10,246 bases of DNA from Alphaproteobacteria bacterium (GCA_024277955.1 JAJRUE010000333.1:1-10246), one strand, 5' to 3'. Positions 1-9,021 are shown, counted from the first letter of the stretch. A program made the numbers and translations. The notes: generated by a model from the letters alone, not told the origin.

Positions 1-13
1 CCACCCGCGAAAC

Positions 14-29
14 GGCGCCCCGCGGCGCC
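14..29 (+). other. GC-rich hairpin upstream of aglF
   Basis: GGCGCC at 14-19 and GGCGCC at 24-29 form a perfect 6-bp stem around a CCGC loop, six bases before the aglF ribosome binding site. No T-run follows, so it is not a standard terminator. In sugar ABC operons a hairpin between the binding-protein gene and the first permease gene commonly protects the upstream message and lowers permease expression, and that is the inferred role here. The upstream gene is outside the window. Confidence 0.4.
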
Positions 30-47
30 CGACCAGGAGAGTTGACG

Positions 48-1067
48 ATGAACCCGGCGCTTCAGGGCCTTATCACCATCATCCTCGGGGTCGGGGGCTG
101 CGTCGGCTATTTCTGGTCCTCGAATCAGCTGCTGGACAAGGTGTTCTTCCCGCCGCGCGGGGCCAATGCCGGGCGCAACATCACCCGCGCCAACATCATC
201 CGCCCCTGGCTGTTTCTGCTGCCGGCGCTGCTGGCGCTGGGGCTGTATCTGGCCTATCCGGTGGTCGAAACCCTGCGCCTGTCGCTGACCGAGCGGATCA
301 CCCAGCCCGATGGGTCGAGCATCTACAAATGGGTGGGGGCCGAAAATTACGTCCAGATGATGCGCGAGCCCAAGTTCTGGGAAGCGATGCGCAACAACAT
401 CATGTGGCTGGTGGTGGTGCCAGCCTTTGCCACCGCCTTTGGCCTGCTGGCGGCGCAGCTGACCGACCGGATCCGCTGGGGCAATATCGCGAAATCGCTG
501 CTCTTCATGCCGATGGCGATATCCTTCGTCGGCGCGGCGGTGATCTTCAAGCTGGTCTATGACACGCGCCCCATCGAACAGGAACAGATCGGCATCCTGA
601 ACGCGCTCTACCTGTATTTCGGAGGCGCCGAGCCAAAAACCTGGCTGACCATCCCGATCTGGAACAACTTTTTCCTGATGGCGGTGCTGGTCTGGATCCA
701 GACCGGGTTCGCCATGGTGATCCTGTCCGCCGCCCTGCGCGGCATTCCCGAAGAAACCATCGAAGCCGCGATCATCGACGGCGCCAACCCGTTCCAGGTG
801 TTCTTCAAGATCAAGGTGCCGCAGATCAAGGGCACCATCGTCGTGGTCTGGACCACCATCACCATCGTGGTGCTCAAGGTCTTTGACATCGTCTTTGCGA
901 TGACCAACGGCCAGTGGGGCACGCAGGTGCTGGCAAATTACATGTATGACAAGCTGTTCCGGGCCAATGACTGGGGCGTTGGTTCTGCCGCGGCGATGGT
1001 GATCATGGCGCTGGTGACGCCGATCCTGGTGTGGAACGTGCGCAATGCGCGCCGCGAGATGAAATAG
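48..1067 (+). CDS. aglF: Alpha-glucoside ABC transporter permease AglF
   Basis: Inner-membrane permease of a MalF-type carbohydrate ABC transporter. It pairs with AglG to form the channel for alpha-glucosides (sucrose, maltose and trehalose in characterised rhizobial systems). The product is 339 residues. Hydrophobic segments lie near residues 5-23, 54-72, 117-138, 149-170, 206-229, 263-284 and 313-330. The ATPase-contacting EAA loop is visible at about 236-256 (EETIEAAIIDGA, then a phenylalanine-rich stretch ending in KVP). The ATG at 48 was chosen because AGGAGA at 35-40 sits seven bases upstream; an in-frame TTG at 42 is too close to that site. The neighbours aglG, aglA and aglK make the assignment strong. 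The 47 bases upstream hold only the hairpin and ribosome binding site. Sugar specificity is inferred from the operon, not shown by the permease itself. Confidence 0.93.
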   Translation: MNPALQGLITIILGVGGCVGYFWSSNQLLDKVFFPPRGANAGRNITRANIIRPWLFLLPALLALGLYLAYPVVETLRLSLTERITQPDGSSIYKWVGAENYVQMMREPKFWEAMRNNIMWLVVVPAFATAFGLLAAQLTDRIRWGNIAKSLLFMPMAISFVGAAVIFKLVYDTRPIEQEQIGILNALYLYFGGAEPKTWLTIPIWNNFFLMAVLVWIQTGFAMVILSAALRGIPEETIEAAIIDGANPFQVFFKIKVPQIKGTIVVVWTTITIVVLKVFDIVFAMTNGQWGTQVLANYMYDKLFRANDWGVGSAAAMVIMALVTPILVWNVRNARREMK

Positions 1068-1078
1068 GGGGCGGGGCG

Positions 1079-2227
1079 ATGGACAATATCGCAGGCAAGA
1101 AATCGACCCTGACCTGGGCGGTGCATGTTTCGGTGGCGCTGCTGGTGATCTTGTGGATGTTCCCGACCGTGGGGCTGTTCGTGTCGTCCTTTCGCACCGC
1201 CGATCAGATCGCGACCTCGGGCTGGTGGAAGGCGGCGTTCCCGTCGGTGCAGAACCTGACCCTGCGCGCCGCCCCGCCCGGCGAACAGGTGCAAGAGGGC
1301 GATCTGTGGGTGATCGAGGGCGACCTGTTCGAGCCGGGCAAGACCGTCAGCGTGTCGCGCTTTGGCGTGTCGTCGCGCGACCCCACGGGCTTTGCCGTGG
1401 GCGAAGCCGCGCCGCTGCGCAAGGGCGGCGAGGTGACGGTGGACGCCGCGGGCCACTATCGGATGACCAACACCGAACCCTTCAAGGGCAAGCGCGGCCA
1501 GCGGATCTTCGTCACCGCCAAGACGCCGCCGGAAATCACCTTGCAGAACTACTACAAGGTGCTGTTCGATCCCTCGAACCGCGAAGGCATGGCGAAAGCG
1601 TTTTTCAACACCCTGACGGTCACCATCCCGGCCACCATCATCCCGATCCTGATCGCGGCCTTTGCCGCCTACGCGCTGGCGTGGATGGAGTTTCCGGGCC
1701 GCGCGCTGCTGATCGCGGCGATTGTCGGTCTGCTGGTTGTACCACTTCAACTTGCTCTGATACCACTGTTGAAATTCCACAATAATATCGGGATCGGCAA
1801 GGGCTATCTTGGGGTCTGGATGGCGCATACCGGCTTTGGCCTGCCGCTGGCGATCTATCTTTTGCGCAACTACATGGTGGGCCTGCCCAAGGACATCATC
1901 GAAAACGCCCGCGTCGACGGGGCGTCGGACTTTCAGATATTCGTGCGGATCATCCTGCCGCTCAGCTTCCCGGCGCTGGCGTCGTTTGCGATCTTCCAGT
2001 TCCTGTGGACCTGGAACGACCTGCTGGTGGCGCTGGTCTTCCTGATCGACAGCACCGGCGACACCACGGTGATGACCAAGCAGATCGTCGAACTTCTGGG
2101 CACCCGCGGCGGCAACTGGGAAATCCTGGCGACCTCGGCCTTCGTGTCGATCGCGGTGCCGCTCATGGTCTTCTTCGCCATGCAGAAATACCTGGTGCGC
2201 GGCCTCTTGGCCGGCTCGGTGAAATAG
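1079..2227 (+). CDS. aglG: Alpha-glucoside ABC transporter permease AglG
   Basis: Second channel subunit (MalG type), 382 residues. Membrane segment 1 spans about residues 12-37. A long polar region at about 41-170 follows, probably a periplasmic insertion; it explains why the protein is about 100 residues longer than ordinary MalG-type permeases and is typical of AglG. The remaining helices lie at about 180-202, 208-231, 243-263, 296-323 and 350-372. The EAA loop is at about 271-294 (DIIENARVDGASDF, ending ILP). The ATG at 1079 lies 11 nt after the aglF stop, behind a G-rich Shine-Dalgarno-like stretch (1067-1076). An in-frame GTG at 1031 would overlap aglF and add a non-family tail. Codons 220-236 are strikingly AT-rich compared with the rest of the gene, although the protein sequence there fits the family. 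Confidence 0.93.
   Translation: MDNIAGKKSTLTWAVHVSVALLVILWMFPTVGLFVSSFRTADQIATSGWWKAAFPSVQNLTLRAAPPGEQVQEGDLWVIEGDLFEPGKTVSVSRFGVSSRDPTGFAVGEAAPLRKGGEVTVDAAGHYRMTNTEPFKGKRGQRIFVTAKTPPEITLQNYYKVLFDPSNREGMAKAFFNTLTVTIPATIIPILIAAFAAYALAWMEFPGRALLIAAIVGLLVVPLQLALIPLLKFHNNIGIGKGYLGVWMAHTGFGLPLAIYLLRNYMVGLPKDIIENARVDGASDFQIFVRIILPLSFPALASFAIFQFLWTWNDLLVALVFLIDSTGDTTVMTKQIVELLGTRGGNWEILATSAFVSIAVPLMVFFAMQKYLVRGLLAGSVK
1735..1790 (+). other. AT-rich, atypical-codon patch inside aglG
   Basis: By hand count about 38% GC over 55 bp, within a gene that is otherwise well above 60%. Twelve of the 17 codons for residues 220-236 end in A or T, including GTA, CCA twice, CTT twice, ATA, CAA, AAA and AAT twice. 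The encoded residues (a membrane helix, then KFHNNIG) look normal for AglG, so the anomaly is in the DNA or RNA and not the protein. TTCAAC (1746-1751) and GTTGAA (1768-1773) form an inverted repeat with 16 bases between. AATAAT at 1781-1786 matches five of six positions of a -10 hexamer, with CTGATA (1757-1762) 18 bp upstream as a weak -35. Function unknown. Confidence 0.6.
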
Positions 2228-2238
2228 GAACGGTGCGG

Positions 2239-3924
2239 ATGAGTGTGATGCAGGCGATGACCCCCGAACCGGCGATGCGCCCCGATGCCGACTGGTGGCG
2301 CGGCGCGGTGATCTATCAGGTCTACCCGCGGTCTTTTCAGGATAGCAACGGCGACGGCATCGGCGACCTTTTGGGCATCGTCCAGCGGCTGCCCTATATC
2401 GCCTCGCTCGGGGTGGACGCGGTGTGGATTTCGCCGTTCTTCACCTCGCCGATGAAGGATTTTGGCTATGACGTGGCCAACTACCGCGACGTGGACCCGA
2501 TGTTCGGCACGCTGGCGGATTTCGACGCGGTGGTGGAAACCGCGCATGCGCTGGGGCTGAAGGTGATGATCGACCTGGTTCTGAGCCACACCTCGGATCA
2601 GCACCCGTGGTTCAAGGAAAGCCGGCAAGACCGTGAAAACCCGAAACAAAACTGGTATGTCTGGGCCGATCCAAAGCCCGATGGCACCCCGCCCAACAAC
2701 TGGCTGTCGATCTTTGGCGGCTCGGCCTGGCACTGGGATGCGCGCCGGTGCCAGTATTACCTGCACAATTTCCTGGCCAGCCAGCCGGACCTGAATTTCC
2801 ACGAACCCGCCGTGCAGGAGGCGCTGCTGGACGTGGCCCGGTTCTGGCTGGAACGCGGGGTCAACGGGTTCCGGCTGGACACGATCAATTTCTACTTTGC
2901 CGACAAGCAGTTGCGCGACAACCCTCCACTGCCTGAAGACCGCCGCAACGCCACCATCGCGCCGCAGGTGAACCCCTATAACTACCAGGAACATATCTAC
3001 TCGAAGAACCAGCCGGAAAACCTTGATTTCCTGCGGAAATTGCGCGCTGTGATGGACCCCTGGAACGCCGCCGCCGTGGGCGAGGTGGGCGATGCCCAGC
3101 GCGGGCTGGAGATCCTGGGCGAATACACCCGCGGCGACGATCTGATGCAGATGTGCTATGCCTTCGAGCTGCTTTCGGGCACGCGCCCCACCGCGGCGCG
3201 CATCGCCGAGGTCTTTGCGACCGTCGACCGCGTCGCCGCCGACGGCTGGGCCTGCTGGGCCTATTCCAACCACGACGTGATGCGCCACGTCAGCCGCTGG
3301 GGGCTGAACCCCGCCGCCAGCCGCGCCTTTGCGACGCTGTTGATGTGCCTGCGCGGTTCGGCCTGCATCTATCAGGGCGAGGAACTGGGCCTGCCGGAAG
3401 CCGAGATCGGCTATGACGACATCCAGGATCCCTACGGGCGCGAATTCTGGCCCGAGTTCAAGGGCCGCGACGGTTGCCGCACCCCGATGGTCTGGACCGA
3501 CAGCAACCTCAATGGCGGGTTTTCCACCGCGGCGCGCACCTGGCTGCCGGTGCCCGGCGCGCATCTGGGCCTGTCGGTGGCGCGCGCCGAAACCGATCCG
3601 GCGTCGCTGTTGCACCATTACCGGCGGGCGATCAGCTTTCGCCATGCGCACCGGTCGCTGGCCCTGGGCGCACAGACCGGGATGCACGCCCAGGGCGATG
3701 TGCTGGTCTTTCAGCGCAGCTGCGGCGGCGGGGATTGCGCCGGCAACAGCGCCGGCGAAACCATGTTCTGCGCCTTCAACTTGAGCGACGAACCCGCGCA
3801 GGTGCGCCTGCCGCCGGGCAATTGGCTGCAGGTGGGACAGGAACTGAACGGCGCCCATGCCGGCGCCGACGGGATTGCAAAGCTGGGGCCCTGGCAGCCA
3901 TGCCTGGCGCTGAAAACCGGATGA
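2239..3924 (+). CDS. aglA: GH13 alpha-glucosidase AglA
   Basis: Cytoplasmic exo-acting alpha-glucosidase of 561 residues, with no signal peptide, expected to hydrolyse the alpha-glucosides imported by AglFGK. It starts with the family opening WWRGAVIYQVYPRSFQDSNGDG at about 19-40. All four GH13 conserved regions are present: DLVLSH at 112-117, GFRLD with the nucleophile Asp214 (then TINFY), GEVGD with the acid/base Glu282, and SNHD with the third catalytic Asp346. The TINFY context resembles the alpha-glucosidase (GH13_23-like) group rather than trehalose synthases or amylases. A short C-terminal beta domain ends the protein. A Gly/Cys-rich loop at about 494-507 carries a small DNA repeat. 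The ATG at 2239, 11 nt after the aglG stop with AGGA at 2226-2229, is preferred; ATGs at 2248 and 2257 are possible alternatives. It could be named an oligo-alpha-glucosidase; the exact substrate is inferred. Confidence 0.92.
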   Translation: MSVMQAMTPEPAMRPDADWWRGAVIYQVYPRSFQDSNGDGIGDLLGIVQRLPYIASLGVDAVWISPFFTSPMKDFGYDVANYRDVDPMFGTLADFDAVVETAHALGLKVMIDLVLSHTSDQHPWFKESRQDRENPKQNWYVWADPKPDGTPPNNWLSIFGGSAWHWDARRCQYYLHNFLASQPDLNFHEPAVQEALLDVARFWLERGVNGFRLDTINFYFADKQLRDNPPLPEDRRNATIAPQVNPYNYQEHIYSKNQPENLDFLRKLRAVMDPWNAAAVGEVGDAQRGLEILGEYTRGDDLMQMCYAFELLSGTRPTAARIAEVFATVDRVAADGWACWAYSNHDVMRHVSRWGLNPAASRAFATLLMCLRGSACIYQGEELGLPEAEIGYDDIQDPYGREFWPEFKGRDGCRTPMVWTDSNLNGGFSTAARTWLPVPGAHLGLSVARAETDPASLLHHYRRAISFRHAHRSLALGAQTGMHAQGDVLVFQRSCGGGDCAGNSAGETMFCAFNLSDEPAQVRLPPGNWLQVGQELNGAHAGADGIAKLGPWQPCLALKTG

Positions 3925-3933
3925 GGGGGTGAC

Positions 3934-4848
<915 letters not shown>

Positions 4849-5022
4849 CTGCTGGGAGAGGTGACGCAGCTGTATTTCATGCCCCAGGACGGGCGCGAGG
4901 CGGTGATCGCCAAGCTGCCGGGGATCGTGCACGGGCTGCGCGGCCAGCAGGTCACGCTAAGCGCCGATCCGGCCAAGGTGCACCTGTTCGCCGACGGCCA
5001 GAGCCTGCGCGGGCGCGCCTAG
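4849..5022 (+). pseudogene. aglK: Severed C-terminal tail of aglK
   Basis: Directly after the TAA, the aglK frame stays open for 57 codons and ends at TAG 5020-5022. Its translation is plainly the end of a MalK-family protein: LLGEVTQLYF at the start, and ADPAKVHLFADG then SLRGRA at the end. With codon 305 read as sense, the protein would be 362 residues, the normal size of this family. There is no shift of frame and no decay of GC-rich codon use, which argues for a single recent base change, for example GAA (Glu) to TAA. No convincing restart is present: GTG 4861 has a G-rich stretch only about two bases upstream, and ATG 4879 has none. Confidence 0.8.
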
Positions 5023-5038
5023 CCAGGCAATTCGCCGG

Positions 5039-5059
5039 CGCCCGGGCGGGGGCGTTTTT
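5039..5059 (+). terminator. Rho-independent terminator of the agl operon
   Basis: CGCCC (5039-5043), a six-base loop GGGCGG and GGGCG (5050-5054) form a GC stem, followed at once by five T residues (5055-5059); two G-T wobble pairs could extend the stem base. It lies 16 nt past the TAG at 5020-5022, the position expected for the end of full-length aglK and about 190 nt past the premature stop. This supports the longer original reading frame. Confidence 0.6.
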
Positions 5060-5100
5060 CCGGCTGAAGGGCCTGGGCCAGCGTGTCGCGGCGCCCGCGA

Positions 5101-5129
5101 TTGATCTTATTCGCAAAACTGCATATGTG
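5101..5129 (+). promoter_or_regulatory. Possible promoter for the TDT-family gene
   Basis: After the agl terminator there is a short AT-richer stretch. TTGATC at 5101-5106 shares TTGA with the sigma-70 -35 consensus and is separated by 17 bp from TATGTG at 5124-5129, a poor -10 (three matches). The only support beyond the hexamers is position: downstream of a terminator and about 50 nt upstream of a start codon. Weak call. Confidence 0.25.
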
Positions 5130-5136
5130 TGGCCAT

Positions 5137-5152
5137 CCGCGCGGTTGCGCGG
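5137..5152 (+). other. Leader hairpin ahead of the TDT-family gene
   Basis: CCGCGC (5137-5142), a GGTT loop and GCGCGG (5147-5152) make a perfect 6-bp stem. It lies 14 nt before the GAGGGA ribosome binding site at 5167-5172. If transcription begins just after the possible -10 at 5124-5129, the hairpin would sit at the very 5' end of the message, where it could stabilise it. No known riboswitch class is recognised. Confidence 0.35.
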
Positions 5153-5178
5153 CAGGGCGCAAGAACGAGGGACACGTC

Positions 5179-6141
5179 ATGCAGACCAGACCGGGCCTTT
5201 GGCAGCAAACTCCGCCGGCGATCTTTCCGCCGATCCTCGGGCTTTTGGGCCTGGGCCTGGGCTGGCGCCGGGCGGCGGGGGCCTTTTCGGTGCCCCCGGC
5301 GCTGGGCGAACTGCTGCTGGGCGCGGTATCGCTGCTGTTCGTCTTTGCGCTGGTGGCCTATCTCGCCAAGGTGGTGCGCCGTCCCGGCACCCTGGTGGAA
5401 GATCTGTCGATCCTGCCCGGGCGCGCCGGCCTGTCCACCGCCACCATGGCTATGATGCTGCTTGCGGCAACGCTGGTGCCCTATTCCGCGGCGCTGGCCA
5501 GGGCGGTTCTGATCGCAGCACTTGCCGGGCACGGGCTGATCATCGCCATCGTCATCGCGGTGCTGGCGCGCGGCCCGGCCGAACAGCGCCGCCCCAGCCC
5601 GGTCTGGCACCTGACCTTTGTCGGCCCGATCGTGGCGCCGGTGGCGGGCGCGGTTCTGGGCTGGACGACGCTTTCGCAGGCGATCCTGGCGGTGTCGATC
5701 CTGGTTGCGGGCTTTATCTGGGGCGCCAGCCTGATGCAGCTGGCCCGCGGCGCCAGGGTGCCGCCGCCGCTGCGCCCGACGCTGGCGATCCATCTTTCGC
5801 CGGCGGCGCTGTTGGGGATCGTTTCGGTGCTGCTGGGCTACGACGATCTTGCGCTGGCCTTTGGCTGGCTGTCGATCGCCATTCTGGCGGTGCTGCTGGT
5901 CCGGGTGCGCGCGCTGACCGAGGCCGGCTTCAGCCCGTTCTGGGGGGCCTTCACCTTTCCGCTGGCGGCGTTCGCCAACCTGATGCTGCTGCTGGCGGGA
6001 AGCCACGGCGGGCTGTACCGCGTGCTTGGCGGCCTGGCGCTGGTGGGCGCGAGCATCGCCATCCCGATCATCGCCTTCAAGGTGCTCAAGATGTGGTCTT
6101 CGGGGCCGCTGGCGACCAAGACCAACGCATCGCGCGTCTGA
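5179..6141 (+). CDS. TDT family (TehA/SLAC1-like) membrane protein
   Basis: Integral inner-membrane protein of 320 residues with about ten hydrophobic helices (near residues 14-29, 42-65, 85-103, 107-130, 145-163, 166-187, 205-221, 224-243, 256-273 and 281-303). This matches the ten-helix tellurite-resistance/dicarboxylate transporter (TDT) fold, which includes TehA and the plant anion channel SLAC1. Family-like features are the PPAIFPPILGL start and a PG-x(4)-DLSILPGRAGLS stretch between helices 2 and 3. Such proteins act as anion channels or exporters; the substrate here is unknown, and the name 'tellurium resistance protein' often given to alphaproteobacterial relatives need not be literal. 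The ATG at 5179 is chosen because GAGGGA (5167-5172) lies six bases upstream; an in-frame upstream start at 5083 would add a non-family, arginine-rich leader that reads through the hairpin. It appears to be a single-gene unit. Confidence 0.75.
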   Translation: MQTRPGLWQQTPPAIFPPILGLLGLGLGWRRAAGAFSVPPALGELLLGAVSLLFVFALVAYLAKVVRRPGTLVEDLSILPGRAGLSTATMAMMLLAATLVPYSAALARAVLIAALAGHGLIIAIVIAVLARGPAEQRRPSPVWHLTFVGPIVAPVAGAVLGWTTLSQAILAVSILVAGFIWGASLMQLARGARVPPPLRPTLAIHLSPAALLGIVSVLLGYDDLALAFGWLSIAILAVLLVRVRALTEAGFSPFWGAFTFPLAAFANLMLLLAGSHGGLYRVLGGLALVGASIAIPIIAFKVLKMWSSGPLATKTNASRV

Positions 6142-6302
6142 TCCGCCCGAAACCTGCCCGCAACCTGCCCGTGTCCCGCCCATGATCCACCCGCGATCCG
6201 CGCGGGTGGGCGGGCGGAGGGGATTTTCACCGTCCCCCCTTTTCATTCCACGCGGTCCGTGAAATAGGGAAGCGCCAAACGAAGCCCTCCAAGGAGACCG
6301 TC
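6142..6302 (+). other. Intergenic region upstream of guaB: direct repeat and hairpins
   Basis: This 161-nt stretch has no gene. AACCTGCCCG occurs twice, at 6151-6160 and 6162-6171, with one base between. CCACCCGCG (6187-6195) and CGCGGGTGG (6201-6209) form a perfect 9-bp stem with a five-base loop, but no T-run follows immediately. A second, weaker hairpin, GGGGA (6219-6223) with TCCCC (6233-6237), is followed by CC and four T residues (6240-6243) and may terminate the upstream gene. The guaB promoter must lie here, but I see no convincing hexamers. An AAGGAGA ribosome binding site (6291-6297) ends the region. Confidence 0.5.
6187..6209 (+). other. Strong 9-bp hairpin between the TDT-family gene and guaB
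   Basis: Perfect inverted repeat CCACCCGCG / CGCGGGTGG around ATCCG. It is the most stable-looking stem in the region. With no adjacent U-tract it could be a 3' end-protecting structure, part of a bipartite terminator with the T-run at 6240-6243, or a guaB leader element; the sequence does not decide. Confidence 0.5.
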
Positions 6303-7751
<1,449 letters not shown>

Positions 7752-7796
7752 GAGAATCCGACTGTTGCGCGGTGTTCTTGAAGTGGTTTCCCGGCC

Positions 7797-8990
7797 ATGA
7801 CCCCGGCTGCGCGGGTGGCGGCGGCCATCGAGATCCTCGACAAGATCGGCTCTGGTGCGCCGGGCGAACAGGTGCTGACCGGCTGGGCCCGGTCCAACCG
7901 CTACGCCGGATCGGGGGATCGCGCGGCGATCCGCGACCATGTGTTCGACGTGCTGCGCCGGCGGCGGTCTTCGGCCTTTCTGGGCGGCGGAGACAGTGGC
8001 CGGGCGCTGATGATCGGCCTGCTGCGCGGCCACGGCATCGACCTCAACCCATTGTTCAGCGGTGAAAAATTCGCCCCCGCGCCGCTGGACGGGGCCGAAG
8101 CCGATCTGCCCGATCTGGCCGACCTTGCCGCCGCCCCGCGCGGCGTGCGCCTGGACTGCCCCGACTGGCTGCTGCCCGATTTCGACCAGGCGCTTGGCCC
8201 CGACGCGGACGCGGTGCTGGCGGCGCTGCGCGACCGGGCCCCGGTGTTCTTGCGCGTGAACGCCGCGCGCACCGACCGGACCGCCGCCGCCGCCGCCCTG
8301 GCCGCCGAGGGCATCGAAACCCGCCCCGGCGCGCTTGCCGATACCGCGCTCGAGGTGCTGTCGAACCCCCGCCGCGTGGCCCGGGGAGTGGCCTTTCGCG
8401 ACGGGCTGGTCGAGTTGCAGGACGCCGCCTCGCAGGCGGTTGTCGCGGCGCTCGGGGTGGGGCAGGGCGAACGGGTGCTCGACTATTGCGCGGGCGGTGG
8501 CGGCAAGGCGCTGGCGCTGGCGGCGCAGGGCGCGCGGGTCAGCGCCCATGACGCCGACCCGGCCCGGATGAAGACCCTGCCCGAACGCGCCCGCCGCGCC
8601 GGCGCCTCGATCGAGGTGCTGGCTACGGAGAGGTTGAGCGGGCGGCGCTTTGACATGGTGTTTTGCGACGCGCCCTGTTCGGGCAGCGGCGCCTGGCGGC
8701 GCACGCCGGCGGGCAAATGGGATCTGAGCGCGCAACGGCGTCAGGATCTGACAGAGGTGCAGTCGGAAATCCTCAATGATGCCAGCCGGTTGGTTGCCGA
8801 TGGTGGCCGGCTTGCCTATGCGACCTGTTCGTTTTTCCGCGACGAAAACGAAGCCAGGATCGATGCATTTCTGTCTGCGAACAGCGGCTGGAATGTGCTG
8901 CACCAACAACGGTTTTCGCCGCTCGATTGCGGTGGCGCCGGCGGCGACGGGTTTTTTGTTGCCATACTCCAACGGGAAAATGTAGTCTGA
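7797..8990 (+). CDS. RsmB/NOP-family RNA cytosine-C5 methyltransferase
   Basis: Class I SAM-dependent RNA m5C methyltransferase of 397 residues. The SAM-binding motif VLDYCAGGGGK has Asp229 and the glycine run 233-236. Motif IV, DAPCSGSGAWRR, has Asp291 and Cys294. Motif VI, YATCSFF, has Cys344, which in this family is the covalent nucleophile while the motif IV cysteine helps product release. The N-terminal ~120 residues carry only a reduced NusB/RsmB-like helical region (RYAGSGDRAAIRDHVFDVLRR). Alphaproteobacteria commonly carry more than one RsmB-type protein, so this need not be the 16S C967 enzyme itself, and I give no symbol. The ATG at 7797 is the first usable start, since an in-frame TGA lies at 7779-7781; its ribosome binding site is weak, which fits coupling to or co-transcription with guaB 45 nt upstream. 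Confidence 0.88.
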   Translation: MTPAARVAAAIEILDKIGSGAPGEQVLTGWARSNRYAGSGDRAAIRDHVFDVLRRRRSSAFLGGGDSGRALMIGLLRGHGIDLNPLFSGEKFAPAPLDGAEADLPDLADLAAAPRGVRLDCPDWLLPDFDQALGPDADAVLAALRDRAPVFLRVNAARTDRTAAAAALAAEGIETRPGALADTALEVLSNPRRVARGVAFRDGLVELQDAASQAVVAALGVGQGERVLDYCAGGGGKALALAAQGARVSAHDADPARMKTLPERARRAGASIEVLATERLSGRRFDMVFCDAPCSGSGAWRRTPAGKWDLSAQRRQDLTEVQSEILNDASRLVADGGRLAYATCSFFRDENEARIDAFLSANSGWNVLHQQRFSPLDCGGAGGDGFFVAILQRENVV

Positions 8991-8992
8991 CG

Positions 8993-9009
8993 AACAACGT
9001 CTGGTTGTT
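8993..9009 (+). other. Weak hairpin after the methyltransferase gene
   Basis: AACAAC (8993-8998) and GTTGTT (9004-9009) form a 6-bp AU-rich stem around GTCTG, two bases after the stop codon and followed by a single T and then A. It is a poor terminator by itself. It is notable mainly because it separates the guaB/methyltransferase unit from the next promoter region. Confidence 0.3.
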
Positions 9010-9021
9010 TATGGGTTGGGC

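Noticed and set aside
1031..1078. Upstream GTG extension of aglG
   Set aside because: It overlaps the end of aglF and adds residues unlike the family. The ATG at 1079, with an 11-nt gap, matches the spacing of the next junction.
4861..5022. Independent small gene restarting at GTG 4861 or ATG 4879
   Set aside because: The translation is simply the aglK C terminus. The G-rich stretch lies about two bases from the GTG and too far from the ATG, so a separate gene is not supported.
5101..5116. FNR/CRP-like box beginning TTGAT and ending CAA
   Set aside because: The half-sites are separated by ten bases between TTG and CAA rather than eight, and the second half is CGCAA, not ATCAA. Only one half-site matches.
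5083..5178. Upstream extension of the TDT-family protein by 32 residues
   Set aside because: The extension is Arg/Cys-rich and reads through the leader hairpin, while the ATG at 5179 has a well-placed GAGGGA site and a family-like start.
5107..6246. Minus-strand frame of 379 codons opposite the TDT-family gene
   Set aside because: Low-complexity Arg/Gln-rich translation, no ribosome binding site or motif. The sense strand encodes a coherent ten-helix protein.
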